This document shows positions 31,016 through 39,856 of a stretch of DNA of 64,000 bases, piece by piece; positions within the stretch are counted from its first letter, which is position 1; each line of letters starts with the position of its first letter. The position numbers were made by a program, and so were the translations under genes. Source of the stretch: Candidatus Scybalocola faecavium (GTDB lineage Bacteria; Bacillota; Clostridia; Lachnospirales; Lachnospiraceae); contig DVFP01000013.1 of the NCBI GenBank assembly GCA_018713145.1, positions 124,001-188,000 on the forward strand, in the 5' to 3' direction. Below the pieces are notes generated by a model. That model searched no databases. It was given only the letters and a program-made list of their open reading frames with translations, and was not told the DNA's origin.

Positions 31016-31573
31016 ATGATGACAGAAATTGCGTTAAATGTGCTGGATGTGGCCCAAAATTCCATCCGTGCCAAGGCCGCGCTGATCCGTATCAGTGTAG
31101 CTGCGGATACGGATCGGGACCGGATGGAGATCGTGATCGAAGATAACGGCTGCGGTATGACGCCTGAGCAGGTCTGCCAGGCCCAGGATCCGTTTTTTAC
31201 TACCCGAAGTACCCGGAAGGTGGGGCTGGGAGTGCCATTTTTTAAATATTCGGCCCAGTGTACCGGAGGGGATTTTTATATGACTTCACAGGTAGGAAAA
31301 GGAACCAAGGTGACGGCGGTATATGTGCTGTCAAGTATTGACCGGATGCCCCTGGGGGACATGCCGGGGATCATCCATACATTGATCACATTTAACCCTG
31401 AGATTGACTTTGTGTATACATACACTGTAGACGGACGGGGATTTACATTAGATACCCGGCAGGTCCGGGAGATCCTTGAAGGGATTCCTTTGGACACCCC
31501 GGAAGTTTCGGCCTATATTGAGGATTTCCTTAAGGAAAATACCCGTGAGGCTGACCGTGATGTCCGTCTGTAG
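31016..31573 (+). CDS. ATP-binding (HATPase) protein within hydrogenase operon
   Basis: ALNVLDVAQNSIRAKA, IVIEDNGCGMTPEQV, RKVGLGVPFFKYSA. Confidence 0.88.
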   Translation: MMTEIALNVLDVAQNSIRAKAALIRISVAADTDRDRMEIVIEDNGCGMTPEQVCQAQDPFFTTRSTRKVGLGVPFFKYSAQCTGGDFYMTSQVGKGTKVTAVYVLSSIDRMPLGDMPGIIHTLITFNPEIDFVYTYTVDGRGFTLDTRQVREILEGIPLDTPEVSAYIEDFLKENTREADRDVRL

Positions 31574-31653
31574 ATGTGGTATTCGGCGGCAGGAGAAGAT
31601 CCGGAAAACCAGGGATTTTTCCTGCAGCCCAAAATGAGAAGGAGCGTGAATTT

Positions 31654-32025
31654 ATGAAATCACTTGCAGAATTAAAAGCGATCCGTGAACGTATGCAGGG
31701 ACAGGTGGGGATGCGTTCTGAAGACGATTCACAGACCCGTGTTGTTGTGGGGATGGCTACCTGCGGTATTGCCAGCGGCGCCAGACCGGTGCTGAAGGCC
31801 CTTTCCGATGCGGTTCAGGAAAAAAAGCTTTCTAATGTTATGGTCACACAGACCGGATGTATCGGTTTGTGTAAATATGAACCTATCGTAGAGGTGATGG
31901 AGCCGGGAAAGGACAAGGTAACTTATATAAAAATGACTCCGGAAAAAGCGCTGGAAGTTGTGGACCAGCATTTGATCCGAGGCCAGGTTGTGACCGAATA
32001 CACCCTGGGCAATATAAAACTGTAA
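31654..32025 (+). CDS. (2Fe-2S) ferredoxin domain protein
   Basis: VVGMATCGIASGARPV..., QTGCIGLCKYEPIVEVMEPG. Confidence 0.9.
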   Translation: MKSLAELKAIRERMQGQVGMRSEDDSQTRVVVGMATCGIASGARPVLKALSDAVQEKKLSNVMVTQTGCIGLCKYEPIVEVMEPGKDKVTYIKMTPEKALEVVDQHLIRGQVVTEYTLGNIKL

Positions 32026-32037
32026 GGAGGTCTGGCC

Positions 32038-33828
32038 ATGTATCGTTCACATGTATTGGTCTGCGGGGGTACCGGATGTACATCCTCCGGCAGTCAGAAG
32101 ATTATTGAGGCCCTGGAAAGAGAACTTGAAAAAAACGGACTGACAGATGAAGTGGCTGTAATTAAGACCGGATGTCACGGCCTTTGCGCAGCAGGTCCTA
32201 TTATGGTTGTATATCCGGAAGCCTGTTTTTATTCCATGGTTCAGGAGGATGATGTTCCGGAAATTGTATCTGAACACTTATTAAAGGGAAGAGTCGTAAG
32301 CCGCCTGCTGTATAAAGAGGCAGATTCTCAGGGTGAGATCCGTTCTTTAAGTGATACGGACTTTTATAAAAAACAGACACGGATCGCTTTAAGAAACTGC
32401 GGTGTTATCGATCCGGAAAATATTGATGAGTATATTGGCACCGGCGGTTATGAAGCACTGGGCAAGGTGCTGACGGAAATGACGCCGGACGAGGTGATCC
32501 AGACCATTTTGGATTCTGGTTTAAGAGGCCGGGGCGGTGCCGGATTCCCTACAGGACTTAAGTGGCGTTTTGCCTCCGGAAACCGGGGAAATGTGCAAAA
32601 GTATGTGTGCTGCAACGCGGATGAAGGGGATCCCGGCGCTTTTATGGACCGTTCGGTTTTGGAGGGAGATCCTCATGTTGTGCTGGAAGCTATGGCCATC
32701 GCCGGATATGCTATTGGTGCAGACCAGGGCTATATTTATGTCCGGGCTGAATATCCCATTGCTGTAGAGCGCCTCCGTATTGCTATTGATCAGGCCAGAG
32801 AGTACGGTCTTCTTGGAAAAAATATTTTTGATACCGGATTTAACTTTGATGTTGATCTTCGCCTTGGAGCCGGCGCCTTTGTGTGCGGCGAAGAGACTGC
32901 CCTTATGACATCGATTGAAGGAAAGCGGGGCGAACCCCGTCCCCGTCCCCCATTCCCGGCAGTCAAAGGGCTGTTTGGAAAGCCGACGATCTTAAATAAT
33001 GTAGAAACGTATGCCAACATCCCTCAGATCATTTTAAACGGGCCCGAGTGGTTTGCCTCCATGGGGACGGAAAAGTCCAAAGGCACCAAGGTATTTGCTC
33101 TTGGGGGCAAGGTAAATAATACCGGTCTTGTGGAGATTCCTATGGGGACAACTTTGCGCACCGTCATTGAGGAGATCGGCGGCGGCATCCCCAATGGGAA
33201 AAAGTTTAAAGCCGCTCAGACCGGCGGCCCCTCCGGCGGATGTATCCCTGCAGAACATTTTGATGTGCCTATTGATTATGATAATCTGCTGGCCATTGGC
33301 TCTATGATGGGTTCCGGCGGCCTGATCGTTATGGATGAGGATAACTGCATGGTGGATATTGCCAAGTTCTTCCTGGAATTTACCGTGGATGAATCCTGCG
33401 GCAAGTGTACCCCATGTCGTGTAGGCACAAAGCGTATGTATGAGATCCTGGATAAGATCACTAAGGGCCAGGGAACTTTGGAGGATATAGATAAGCTGGA
33501 AGAGCTGTGCTATTACATTAAGGACAACGCTCTGTGCGGCCTGGGTCAGACTGCGCCTAATCCGGTGCTCTCCACCCTCAGATATTTCAGGGATGAATAT
33601 ATCGCCCATGTAGTGGATAAAAAATGTCCGGCAGGGGTATGTAAGGAACTTCTTTCTTATAAGATCGACCCGGATAAGTGCCGGGGATGTACCCTTTGTG
33701 CCCGTACATGTCCTGCGGACGCTATTGAGGGCAAGGTTAAAGAAGTCCACTATATTAACCCGGATAAGTGCTTAAAGTGCGGCGCTTGTATGGAAAAATG
33801 CCGTTTCGGCGCCATCTATAAAGAATAA
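32038..33828 (+). CDS. NuoF-family NADH-binding hydrogenase subunit (HydB-type)
   Basis: GRGGAGFPTGLKW, GAGAYVCGEETAL-like GAGAFVCGEETAL, ESCGKCTPCR, C-terminal 2x[4Fe-4S]. Confidence 0.96.
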   Translation: MYRSHVLVCGGTGCTSSGSQKIIEALERELEKNGLTDEVAVIKTGCHGLCAAGPIMVVYPEACFYSMVQEDDVPEIVSEHLLKGRVVSRLLYKEADSQGEIRSLSDTDFYKKQTRIALRNCGVIDPENIDEYIGTGGYEALGKVLTEMTPDEVIQTILDSGLRGRGGAGFPTGLKWRFASGNRGNVQKYVCCNADEGDPGAFMDRSVLEGDPHVVLEAMAIAGYAIGADQGYIYVRAEYPIAVERLRIAIDQAREYGLLGKNIFDTGFNFDVDLRLGAGAFVCGEETALMTSIEGKRGEPRPRPPFPAVKGLFGKPTILNNVETYANIPQIILNGPEWFASMGTEKSKGTKVFALGGKVNNTGLVEIPMGTTLRTVIEEIGGGIPNGKKFKAAQTGGPSGGCIPAEHFDVPIDYDNLLAIGSMMGSGGLIVMDEDNCMVDIAKFFLEFTVDESCGKCTPCRVGTKRMYEILDKITKGQGTLEDIDKLEELCYYIKDNALCGLGQTAPNPVLSTLRYFRDEYIAHVVDKKCPAGVCKELLSYKIDPDKCRGCTLCARTCPADAIEGKVKEVHYINPDKCLKCGACMEKCRFGAIYKE

Positions 33829-33842
33829 TGGAGGAGTCTGAC

Positions 33843-35588
33843 ATGGAAAATATTACAATGAAAATCAACGGTGTCCAGATCAGTGTGCCTGCCGGCTCAA
33901 CCATTTTGGAGGCAGCCCGGATGGCTCATATTAAGATTCCCACACTGTGTTATTTAAAAGAGATTAACGAGATCGGCGCATGCCGGATCTGCGTGGTAGA
34001 AGTCAAAGGGGCAAAAAGCCTGGTAGCGTCCTGCGTTTATCCGGTAAGCGAAGGCATGGAAGTGTGGACCAATACGCCAAAGGTACTGGATTCCAGGAAA
34101 AAGACCCTGCAGCTGATCTTATCGACTCACCGGAAGGAATGTCTTTCCTGTGTCCGCAGCGGAAACTGCGAGCTTCAGCAGCTTTGCCAGGAGCTGAAAG
34201 TAGATGATGAGAATAAGTATGCGGGAGAGATGCATCCGTCTATGGTAGATGATTCCGCACCTCATATGATCCGGGATAACAGCAAGTGTATTTTATGCCG
34301 CCGGTGTGTCGGCGTTTGTGAAAATGTTCAGGGCATCGGTGTTATCGGTCCCAATGCCCGTGGATTTTCCACATATATCGGACAGGCTTTTGATATGGGC
34401 CTGGGCGAGACCAGCTGTGTGTCCTGCGGACAGTGTATTGCCGTATGTCCCACAGGCGCTTTAACGGAAAAAGATAATACGGATCAGGTGTTTGCTGCCA
34501 TTGCCGATCCTACAAAGCATGTGTTTGTCCAGACCGCGCCTTCTGTGCGGGCCGCTCTTGGAGAAGAGTTTGGTATGCCTATTGGCACAAACGTAGAGGG
34601 AAAGATGGTAGCTGCCCTGCGCCGCCTTGGTTTTGAAAAGGTGTTTGACACAGACTTTGCCTCGGACCTGACGATTATGGAGGAGGCCCATGAATTCCTT
34701 GACCGGGTGAAAAACGGCGGCGTGCTGCCAATGATCACCTCCTGCTCTCCGGGATGGGTAAAGTATTGTGAACATTACTTCCCGGATATGACAGAAAATC
34801 TCTCATCCTGCAAGTCTCCCCAGCAAATGTTCGGGGCAACTTTAAAAACATATTATGCCGGGAAGGCAGGCATTGATCCGAAGGATATTGTCAGTGTCAG
34901 CGTCATGCCCTGTACGGCGAAAAAGTTTGAGATCGGACGGGATGATCAGGATGCTGCCGGCGTGGCGGATGTGGATATTTCTCTGACTACCCGGGAGCTT
35001 GCCCGGATGATCAAGCGGGTCGGTCTGGATTTTGAATCTCTTCCGGAAGAGACTTTTGATGATCCTTTAGGCGAGTCGTCCGGCGCAGGGGTGATCTTTG
35101 GCGCCACCGGCGGTGTCATGGAGGCAGCTTTGCGTACCGCAGTGGAGTCCCTTACGGGAGAAACACTGGAATCCCTTGATTTTACCCAGGTCCGGGGAAC
35201 TGAAGGAATCAAGGAAGCCACCTATCATGTAGCCGATATGGATATTAAAGTCGCTGTAGCTTCCGGCCTTGGCAATGCCAGGACTCTTTTAAATAAAGTA
35301 AAGTCCGGCGAGGCTCAGTATCACTTTATTGAGATCATGGGATGCCCCGGCGGCTGTGTTAATGGCGGCGGGCAGCCTCAGCAGCCTGGCAGTGTGCGGA
35401 ATTTCACAGATATTCGGGCATTGCGGGCAAAGGCCCTTTATGACCAGGATGCGGCTATGCCTATCCGCAAGTCTCATGAGAATCCGTCCATTAAGCGGCT
35501 TTATGAGGAGTTTTTGGGAGAACCGGGCAGCCATAAGGCTCATGAGATCCTTCATACTACTTACGTGAAGCGGAGCGTAAACGGTTAA
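33843..35588 (+). CDS. NADH-dependent [FeFe] hydrogenase catalytic subunit (HydA-type, group A)
   Basis: N-terminal 2Fe-2S, HxxxC domain, 2x4Fe-4S; TSCSPGW, MPCTAKK, EIMGCPGGCVNGGGQP. Confidence 0.96.
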   Translation: MENITMKINGVQISVPAGSTILEAARMAHIKIPTLCYLKEINEIGACRICVVEVKGAKSLVASCVYPVSEGMEVWTNTPKVLDSRKKTLQLILSTHRKECLSCVRSGNCELQQLCQELKVDDENKYAGEMHPSMVDDSAPHMIRDNSKCILCRRCVGVCENVQGIGVIGPNARGFSTYIGQAFDMGLGETSCVSCGQCIAVCPTGALTEKDNTDQVFAAIADPTKHVFVQTAPSVRAALGEEFGMPIGTNVEGKMVAALRRLGFEKVFDTDFASDLTIMEEAHEFLDRVKNGGVLPMITSCSPGWVKYCEHYFPDMTENLSSCKSPQQMFGATLKTYYAGKAGIDPKDIVSVSVMPCTAKKFEIGRDDQDAAGVADVDISLTTRELARMIKRVGLDFESLPEETFDDPLGESSGAGVIFGATGGVMEAALRTAVESLTGETLESLDFTQVRGTEGIKEATYHVADMDIKVAVASGLGNARTLLNKVKSGEAQYHFIEIMGCPGGCVNGGGQPQQPGSVRNFTDIRALRAKALYDQDAAMPIRKSHENPSIKRLYEEFLGEPGSHKAHEILHTTYVKRSVNG

Positions 35589-35712
35589 GATTTGAAATGC
35601 GGAGGTCGCCGTGTTTTTCGCCCATGGCGCAGCCCCGGCCTCCGGAATATGAAAATTCAGTGCCAGGGCATTGCATAAACACAGTGTCCCTGGCTGTTTA
35701 TTTGTGCGATAC

Positions 35713-35776
35713 GCCTGCCAAGCAGCCGGGCGGTGTGCGAGCAAAGCTTGCACAGCAGCCCGGATATTTGGCAGGC
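35713..35776. repeat. Long imperfect hairpin between hydA-type gene and ADP-ribosylglycohydrolase gene
   Basis: GCCTGCCAAgcaGCCGGGCgg...GCAGCCCGGatatTTGGCAGGC. Confidence 0.65.
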
Positions 35777-35810
35777 AACGGCAGTGACCGGCTGAGCCGG
35801 GAGCGGCAGG

Positions 35811-35833
35811 GATACGCCTGCCAAGCAGCCGGG
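35811..35833 (+). repeat. 23-bp perfect direct repeat of 35708-35730
   Basis: GATACGCCTGCCAAGCAGCCGGG twice, about 103 bp apart. Confidence 0.9.
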
Positions 35834-35863
35834 AGCGGCTGCAGTGAAAGGAGGAGTGGGAAA

Positions 35864-37258
35864 ATGTTGGAAGAAAAATTAATGTGGCTGAAACTCTCAG
35901 ACCGGATCCGGGATGAGCTGATTCAGTGCCGATATGAGGGGCGTTGTGTTGAAGAGTATGAAGCCTGGGCTGAGGCAGTTTTGGCTATGCCTGAGGGGAA
36001 AGAAAAGGAGAATTTGAGCAAACGGCTTCTTCTTGCCTTGGAATCTGCGCCTTTTAAAGACGGGTATGATCTGGAAGAGCCGGAAGATTATGAAGATATT
36101 TGCCGTACATTGCCGGAGGAATCCCAGGTGTGCATGGACTTTGACCGGGAAGGCTACCGGGAGCGGCTTCGGGGCGCATGGTATGGGAGAGCGATCGGCT
36201 GTCTTTTAGGTATTCCCGTGGAATCCTGGCATAAAGACCGTATCCAGGGCTTTTTGCAGGACAGCGGACAGTGGCCGCTGACAGAATATATGCGTTCCGA
36301 TATAGATGAGGATGTCAGAGCCAAGTATGGGATTATGGATATGGATCCGGGACAGTCTTACGACCGGACACAAATCTGCTGGCGGAATAATGTATATGCT
36401 TTTCCGGTAGATGATGATACCAATTATACTGTATGCGCGTTGCGCCTTATAGAAAATTGGGGAAAGGATTTTTCTACTGAGGATGCGGCACAAAACTGGC
36501 TCCTGTCCGTGCCTGTGCTTCATACCTGCACTGCAGAACGGGTGGCGCTCCAGAATATTTTAAACGGAGTGCTTCCCCCTGCTTCCGGAGCATACTTAAA
36601 TCCTTATCGGGAGTGGATCGGCGCTCAGATCCGGGGGGATTTTTTCGGCTATATTCATCCGGGAAATCCCAAAGCCGCAGCACAGATGGCCTGGAGAGAT
36701 GCCAGAGTCAGCCATGTAAAAAACGGTGTTTACGGGGAAATGTATGTGGCCGCCCTTTTAAGTCTTGCAGGTGCATGGGTTCCGGCCAGCAACTGGAAGG
36801 ATGAAAATATGGCCGGATGCCTTTTGTGCGAAAATGCTCTTTTACAGATTCCGCCAAAGTCACGGCTGGCAAAGGATATTTCCAGAGTCATCTCTCTGTA
36901 CCGGTCTGATGCTTCTTTCGACAGCGCCATAGAGCTGATTCATGGGCTTTATGATGAGACAAAGGGGTTTGACTGGTGTTATGTCAACCCTAATGCCATG
37001 ATCGTTACGGCCTGTATTTTGTGGTATGCCATGGATTTTTCCACCGGGATTGCCAAAGCTGTGGAAAGCGGTTTTGATACCGACTGCAACGGCGCCACGG
37101 TAGGGTCTGTCCTTGGGATGCTGGGAGGCTTCTCTGCCATTGATCCGAAATGGCTGTCCGGTCTGGACCCGGTGCTGACTACCAGCGTCCATAAGTATGA
37201 GCATCTGTCTTTGGAAGAAGTGGTTGACCGGACTTTACGGATTATAGATAAAGTATGA
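35864..37258 (+). CDS. ADP-ribosylglycohydrolase family protein
   Basis: RLRGAWYGRAIGCLLGIPVE, FPVDDDTNYTVCALRLIE, GFDTDCNGATVGSVLGMLGG; start at MLEEKLMWLKL with RBS aaaggagg. Confidence 0.88.
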   Translation: MLEEKLMWLKLSDRIRDELIQCRYEGRCVEEYEAWAEAVLAMPEGKEKENLSKRLLLALESAPFKDGYDLEEPEDYEDICRTLPEESQVCMDFDREGYRERLRGAWYGRAIGCLLGIPVESWHKDRIQGFLQDSGQWPLTEYMRSDIDEDVRAKYGIMDMDPGQSYDRTQICWRNNVYAFPVDDDTNYTVCALRLIENWGKDFSTEDAAQNWLLSVPVLHTCTAERVALQNILNGVLPPASGAYLNPYREWIGAQIRGDFFGYIHPGNPKAAAQMAWRDARVSHVKNGVYGEMYVAALLSLAGAWVPASNWKDENMAGCLLCENALLQIPPKSRLAKDISRVISLYRSDASFDSAIELIHGLYDETKGFDWCYVNPNAMIVTACILWYAMDFSTGIAKAVESGFDTDCNGATVGSVLGMLGGFSAIDPKWLSGLDPVLTTSVHKYEHLSLEEVVDRTLRIIDKV

Positions 37259-37749
37259 GATTTATGCTGAAAAGGAATGAAACTGGTGTTGGAATTTGTA
37301 CGGTGTTTACTAAGGAAGAGGCTCAGACATTTTTTCAGGGCATGGTGTCTTTGAATCGGTCTCAGGATATGCTGCCTGGATACTGTAAGGTGCTGTTGTG
37401 TAAAAATGAGAAAGCTGGGGGCGATGCTTGGGTCATCCCCGCGTCCCCCTGTTTTATCGGTATGTGCGGCATGAACTGGAACGAAGAGTATAAAGGCGTT
37501 GAGATTGAATATATGCTTTTGCCGGAATACTGGCATCAGGGACTGGGAACAGAAATCGTTCGAAGAATGTTGGCATATTTAGAAACATCCCGTATTTTTG
37601 AAAATAAGAATACTGAAAGAACCGTGATCGCAATTACAGATCCCGGCAATAAAGCTTCTGAAAAAATCCTCAGAAAATTTGGATTTTCCTGTGAAAAAAC
37701 ATACACTGTTTCCGATGGAAGTATGGCAAGATTATATAGGAAGAATTAA
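37255..37749 (+). CDS. GNAT family N-acetyltransferase
   Basis: EYMLLPEYWHQGLGTEIVRRML and ITDPGNKASEKILRKFGFSCE. Confidence 0.85.
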   Translation: MRFMLKRNETGVGICTVFTKEEAQTFFQGMVSLNRSQDMLPGYCKVLLCKNEKAGGDAWVIPASPCFIGMCGMNWNEEYKGVEIEYMLLPEYWHQGLGTEIVRRMLAYLETSRIFENKNTERTVIAITDPGNKASEKILRKFGFSCEKTYTVSDGSMARLYRKN

Positions 37750-37795
37750 GGAGGGGGAAGGTGGATGAGAAAAAAATAATCCTGACGTTGTAGGG

Positions 37796-37930
37796 AGCGA
37801 AATCATTATATATCAGACAGAAGACGGACATACGAAAATTGATGTTAAATTTGAAGAGGGAGAACTGGAAGAAAATGCAGTTGTTCGGAAATTCCGAACA
37901 ACTGCTGCTGATGGAAAAAAATATAATATG
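37796..37930 (+). pseudogene. RhuM-family (virulence RhuM/KilA-N-like) remnant
   Basis: In-frame SEIIIYQTEDGHTKIDVKF directly followed by EEGELEENAVVRKFRTTAADGKKYNM, i.e. two family-typical blocks with the intervening section missing, then truncated at repeat R1. Confidence 0.75.
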
Positions 37931-38032
37931 AGTTGCCCGATAAATGGGCATGAGACACGGATTGCTCCGCGACACAAAGTCACGCTTGCCTGCGCAAGCG
38001 CAGCCCGCATGACCTTTTGTCGCTTGTCTCAT
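37928..38032 (-). repeat. Dispersed repeat R1, full-length 105-bp multi-hairpin copy
   Basis: ATGAGTTGCCCGATAAATGGGCATGAGACACGG...GCGACACAAAGTCA...TGACCTTTTGTCGCTTGTCTCAT; nested arms ATGAGACA/TGTCTCAT and GCGACA../..TGTCGC. Confidence 0.9.
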
Positions 38033-38043
38033 TTAATTCTACC

Positions 38044-39411
38044 TTAATTCTTATTAAACCCATGCATCCAGTTTCCTTTAAAGAAATAGAAAAGGAAGAT
38101 AATAGAACTTAGGCACCAGGTAAGGGGATAAGCCCAAAAGATCACATGAATATCCCTTATAAAATGGATCGTTGCGGTAATGTATGTAATACGGATGACA
38201 CACCAGCATACCAGCATGACCAGCATGGGGACAGTGGCTTTCCCGGCGCCGCGCAAAATACCGGCAACACAGTGGGAAAAGGACAAAAGAAAGTAAAATA
38301 AAGTCACTGTCCGGGCCTGAGCCGTGCCGTAGGCGATGACCTGAGGGTCATTATTAAAGGCTGCGATAAATAAAGGCGCCAAAGCGTAAATACACAGTCC
38401 AACCACTTCTGCCAGGATAACGGAACAGATGATCCCAAAGCGGGCTCCCCGTTTTACCCGGTCAAATTTTTCTGCCCCAAGGTTTTGTCCGATAAAGGTT
38501 GTCAGAGCCATGGCAAAGCAGGTAATGGGCAGGAAGCCAAAGCCCTCGATCTTTGAATATGCGCCGCAGCCGGCCACAGCCATTTTCCCAAAGCTGTTAA
38601 TGTTTGACTGGACAATAACATTGGCAAAGGAAATAATGGAATTTTGAAGTCCTGAAGGCAGACCATAGGAAATGATCATTTTCAGGTGGCGTTTGTGGAA
38701 ACGAATCTTTTTTAGCTGTATCCGGTAATCTGTCTGGATCCTCATAAGACGGAACAGACACAAAAAAGCGCTGACGAACTGGGAAATAATCGTGGCAAGA
38801 GCTGCAGAACCTACACCCCAGTGAAAAACGCCCACAAATAAAAGGTCCAGTACAATATTGATAATGGACGAAATGATCAGATAGATCAAAGGATGGCGGC
38901 TGTCACCTACCGACTGCATAATACCTACAAAGATATTATACAGAACAAAGGCAATGGAACCGCAGAAGTAAACCCGGAAATAGACTACGGAGTTCGCAAG
39001 GACATCTTCCGGCGTTCCCATCCATATGAGGATTTTTGGAGCCAGGATCAGGCCGATGATCGTTAAAAGGGTGCCGGCTACCAAGCCAAAAGCCACATCT
39101 GTGTGGATCGCCTTTGATAGATTTTCCTTGTCCTGGGCACCGAAATATCGGGCGATGACTACACCGGCGCCTACGGAAATTCCGTTAAAAAAACCTACAA
39201 GCAAAAAAATAAGACTGCCTGATGAACTTACGGCAGCCAGGGCGTCACTTCCCAGAAAATTTCCCACGATCAGGGAATCGGCTGTGTTATAAAGCTGCTG
39301 AAACAAATTGCCGAAAAAAAGCGGGATAGCAAAGGTGACGATTTTCCTCCAAATGGCCCCCTCAGTCATTAAGGTGGCGCCGCCGGAGGATGCAGCTGCT
39401 TTTGAACTCAT
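38044..39411 (-). CDS. MATE family efflux transporter
   Basis: 455 aa, ~12 TM; FGNLFQQLYNTADSLIVGNFLGSDALAAVSSSGS. Confidence 0.93.
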   Translation of the reverse strand: MSSKAAASSGGATLMTEGAIWRKIVTFAIPLFFGNLFQQLYNTADSLIVGNFLGSDALAAVSSSGSLIFLLVGFFNGISVGAGVVIARYFGAQDKENLSKAIHTDVAFGLVAGTLLTIIGLILAPKILIWMGTPEDVLANSVVYFRVYFCGSIAFVLYNIFVGIMQSVGDSRHPLIYLIISSIINIVLDLLFVGVFHWGVGSAALATIISQFVSAFLCLFRLMRIQTDYRIQLKKIRFHKRHLKMIISYGLPSGLQNSIISFANVIVQSNINSFGKMAVAGCGAYSKIEGFGFLPITCFAMALTTFIGQNLGAEKFDRVKRGARFGIICSVILAEVVGLCIYALAPLFIAAFNNDPQVIAYGTAQARTVTLFYFLLSFSHCVAGILRGAGKATVPMLVMLVCWCVIRITYITATIHFIRDIHVIFWAYPLTWCLSSIIFLFYFFKGNWMHGFNKN

Positions 39412-39672
39412 GTTCCATCATCTCTTTCTTGATTAAATTTTCTTAGGTCCCTGTCCACAGTTCAGGGACTCTCTTTTTGTTACGGGATACATTTATCGCC
39501 GTATAAGCCTTAATTATTATATCACTATTTTTTCATATTAAAAGTATTATTTAAAAGAAAAAAGGAAATCCTATACCAATAACATGAAATGGGAAGTCTT
39601 GTTCAATCAAATGCTTTCTGGAGAAAAACACTTGTCCGCAGGAGAAAAGATTGTGAAGAAAAAGCAAACATC

Positions 39673-39700
39673 TTAACATTGATTTTACAAAAACTTTATA
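39673..39700 (+). promoter_or_regulatory. Pho box (PhoB/PhoP-type repeats) upstream of pstS
   Basis: TTAACA-N5-TTTACA-N5-TTTATA at 39673/39684/39695, exact 11-bp phasing; further TTTACA at 39718. Confidence 0.75.
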
Positions 39701-39856
39701 AAAGTCCATGAATAAATTTTACAAGACCCTCTTATACTGTGTTTGTACTTGATGAGAGGACAAAATAAAAACTTACATAAATCATTCTTCTTCAGGTACA
39801 GCCGCAAAAATCTGAATAAAAGAAGAAATCAGAAAAAGAAGAGAGGAATTTTAACA

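Noticed and set aside
33034-33750. 238-aa minus-strand ORF inside the HydB-type gene
   Set aside because: Coding-shadow ORF fully inside a conserved NuoF/HydB gene.
33843-35588. TSCSPGW (Ser instead of second Cys) in the HydA-type protein as an anomaly
   Set aside because: I recall this as a common variant in trimeric NADH-linked clostridial hydrogenases, so not reported as unusual.
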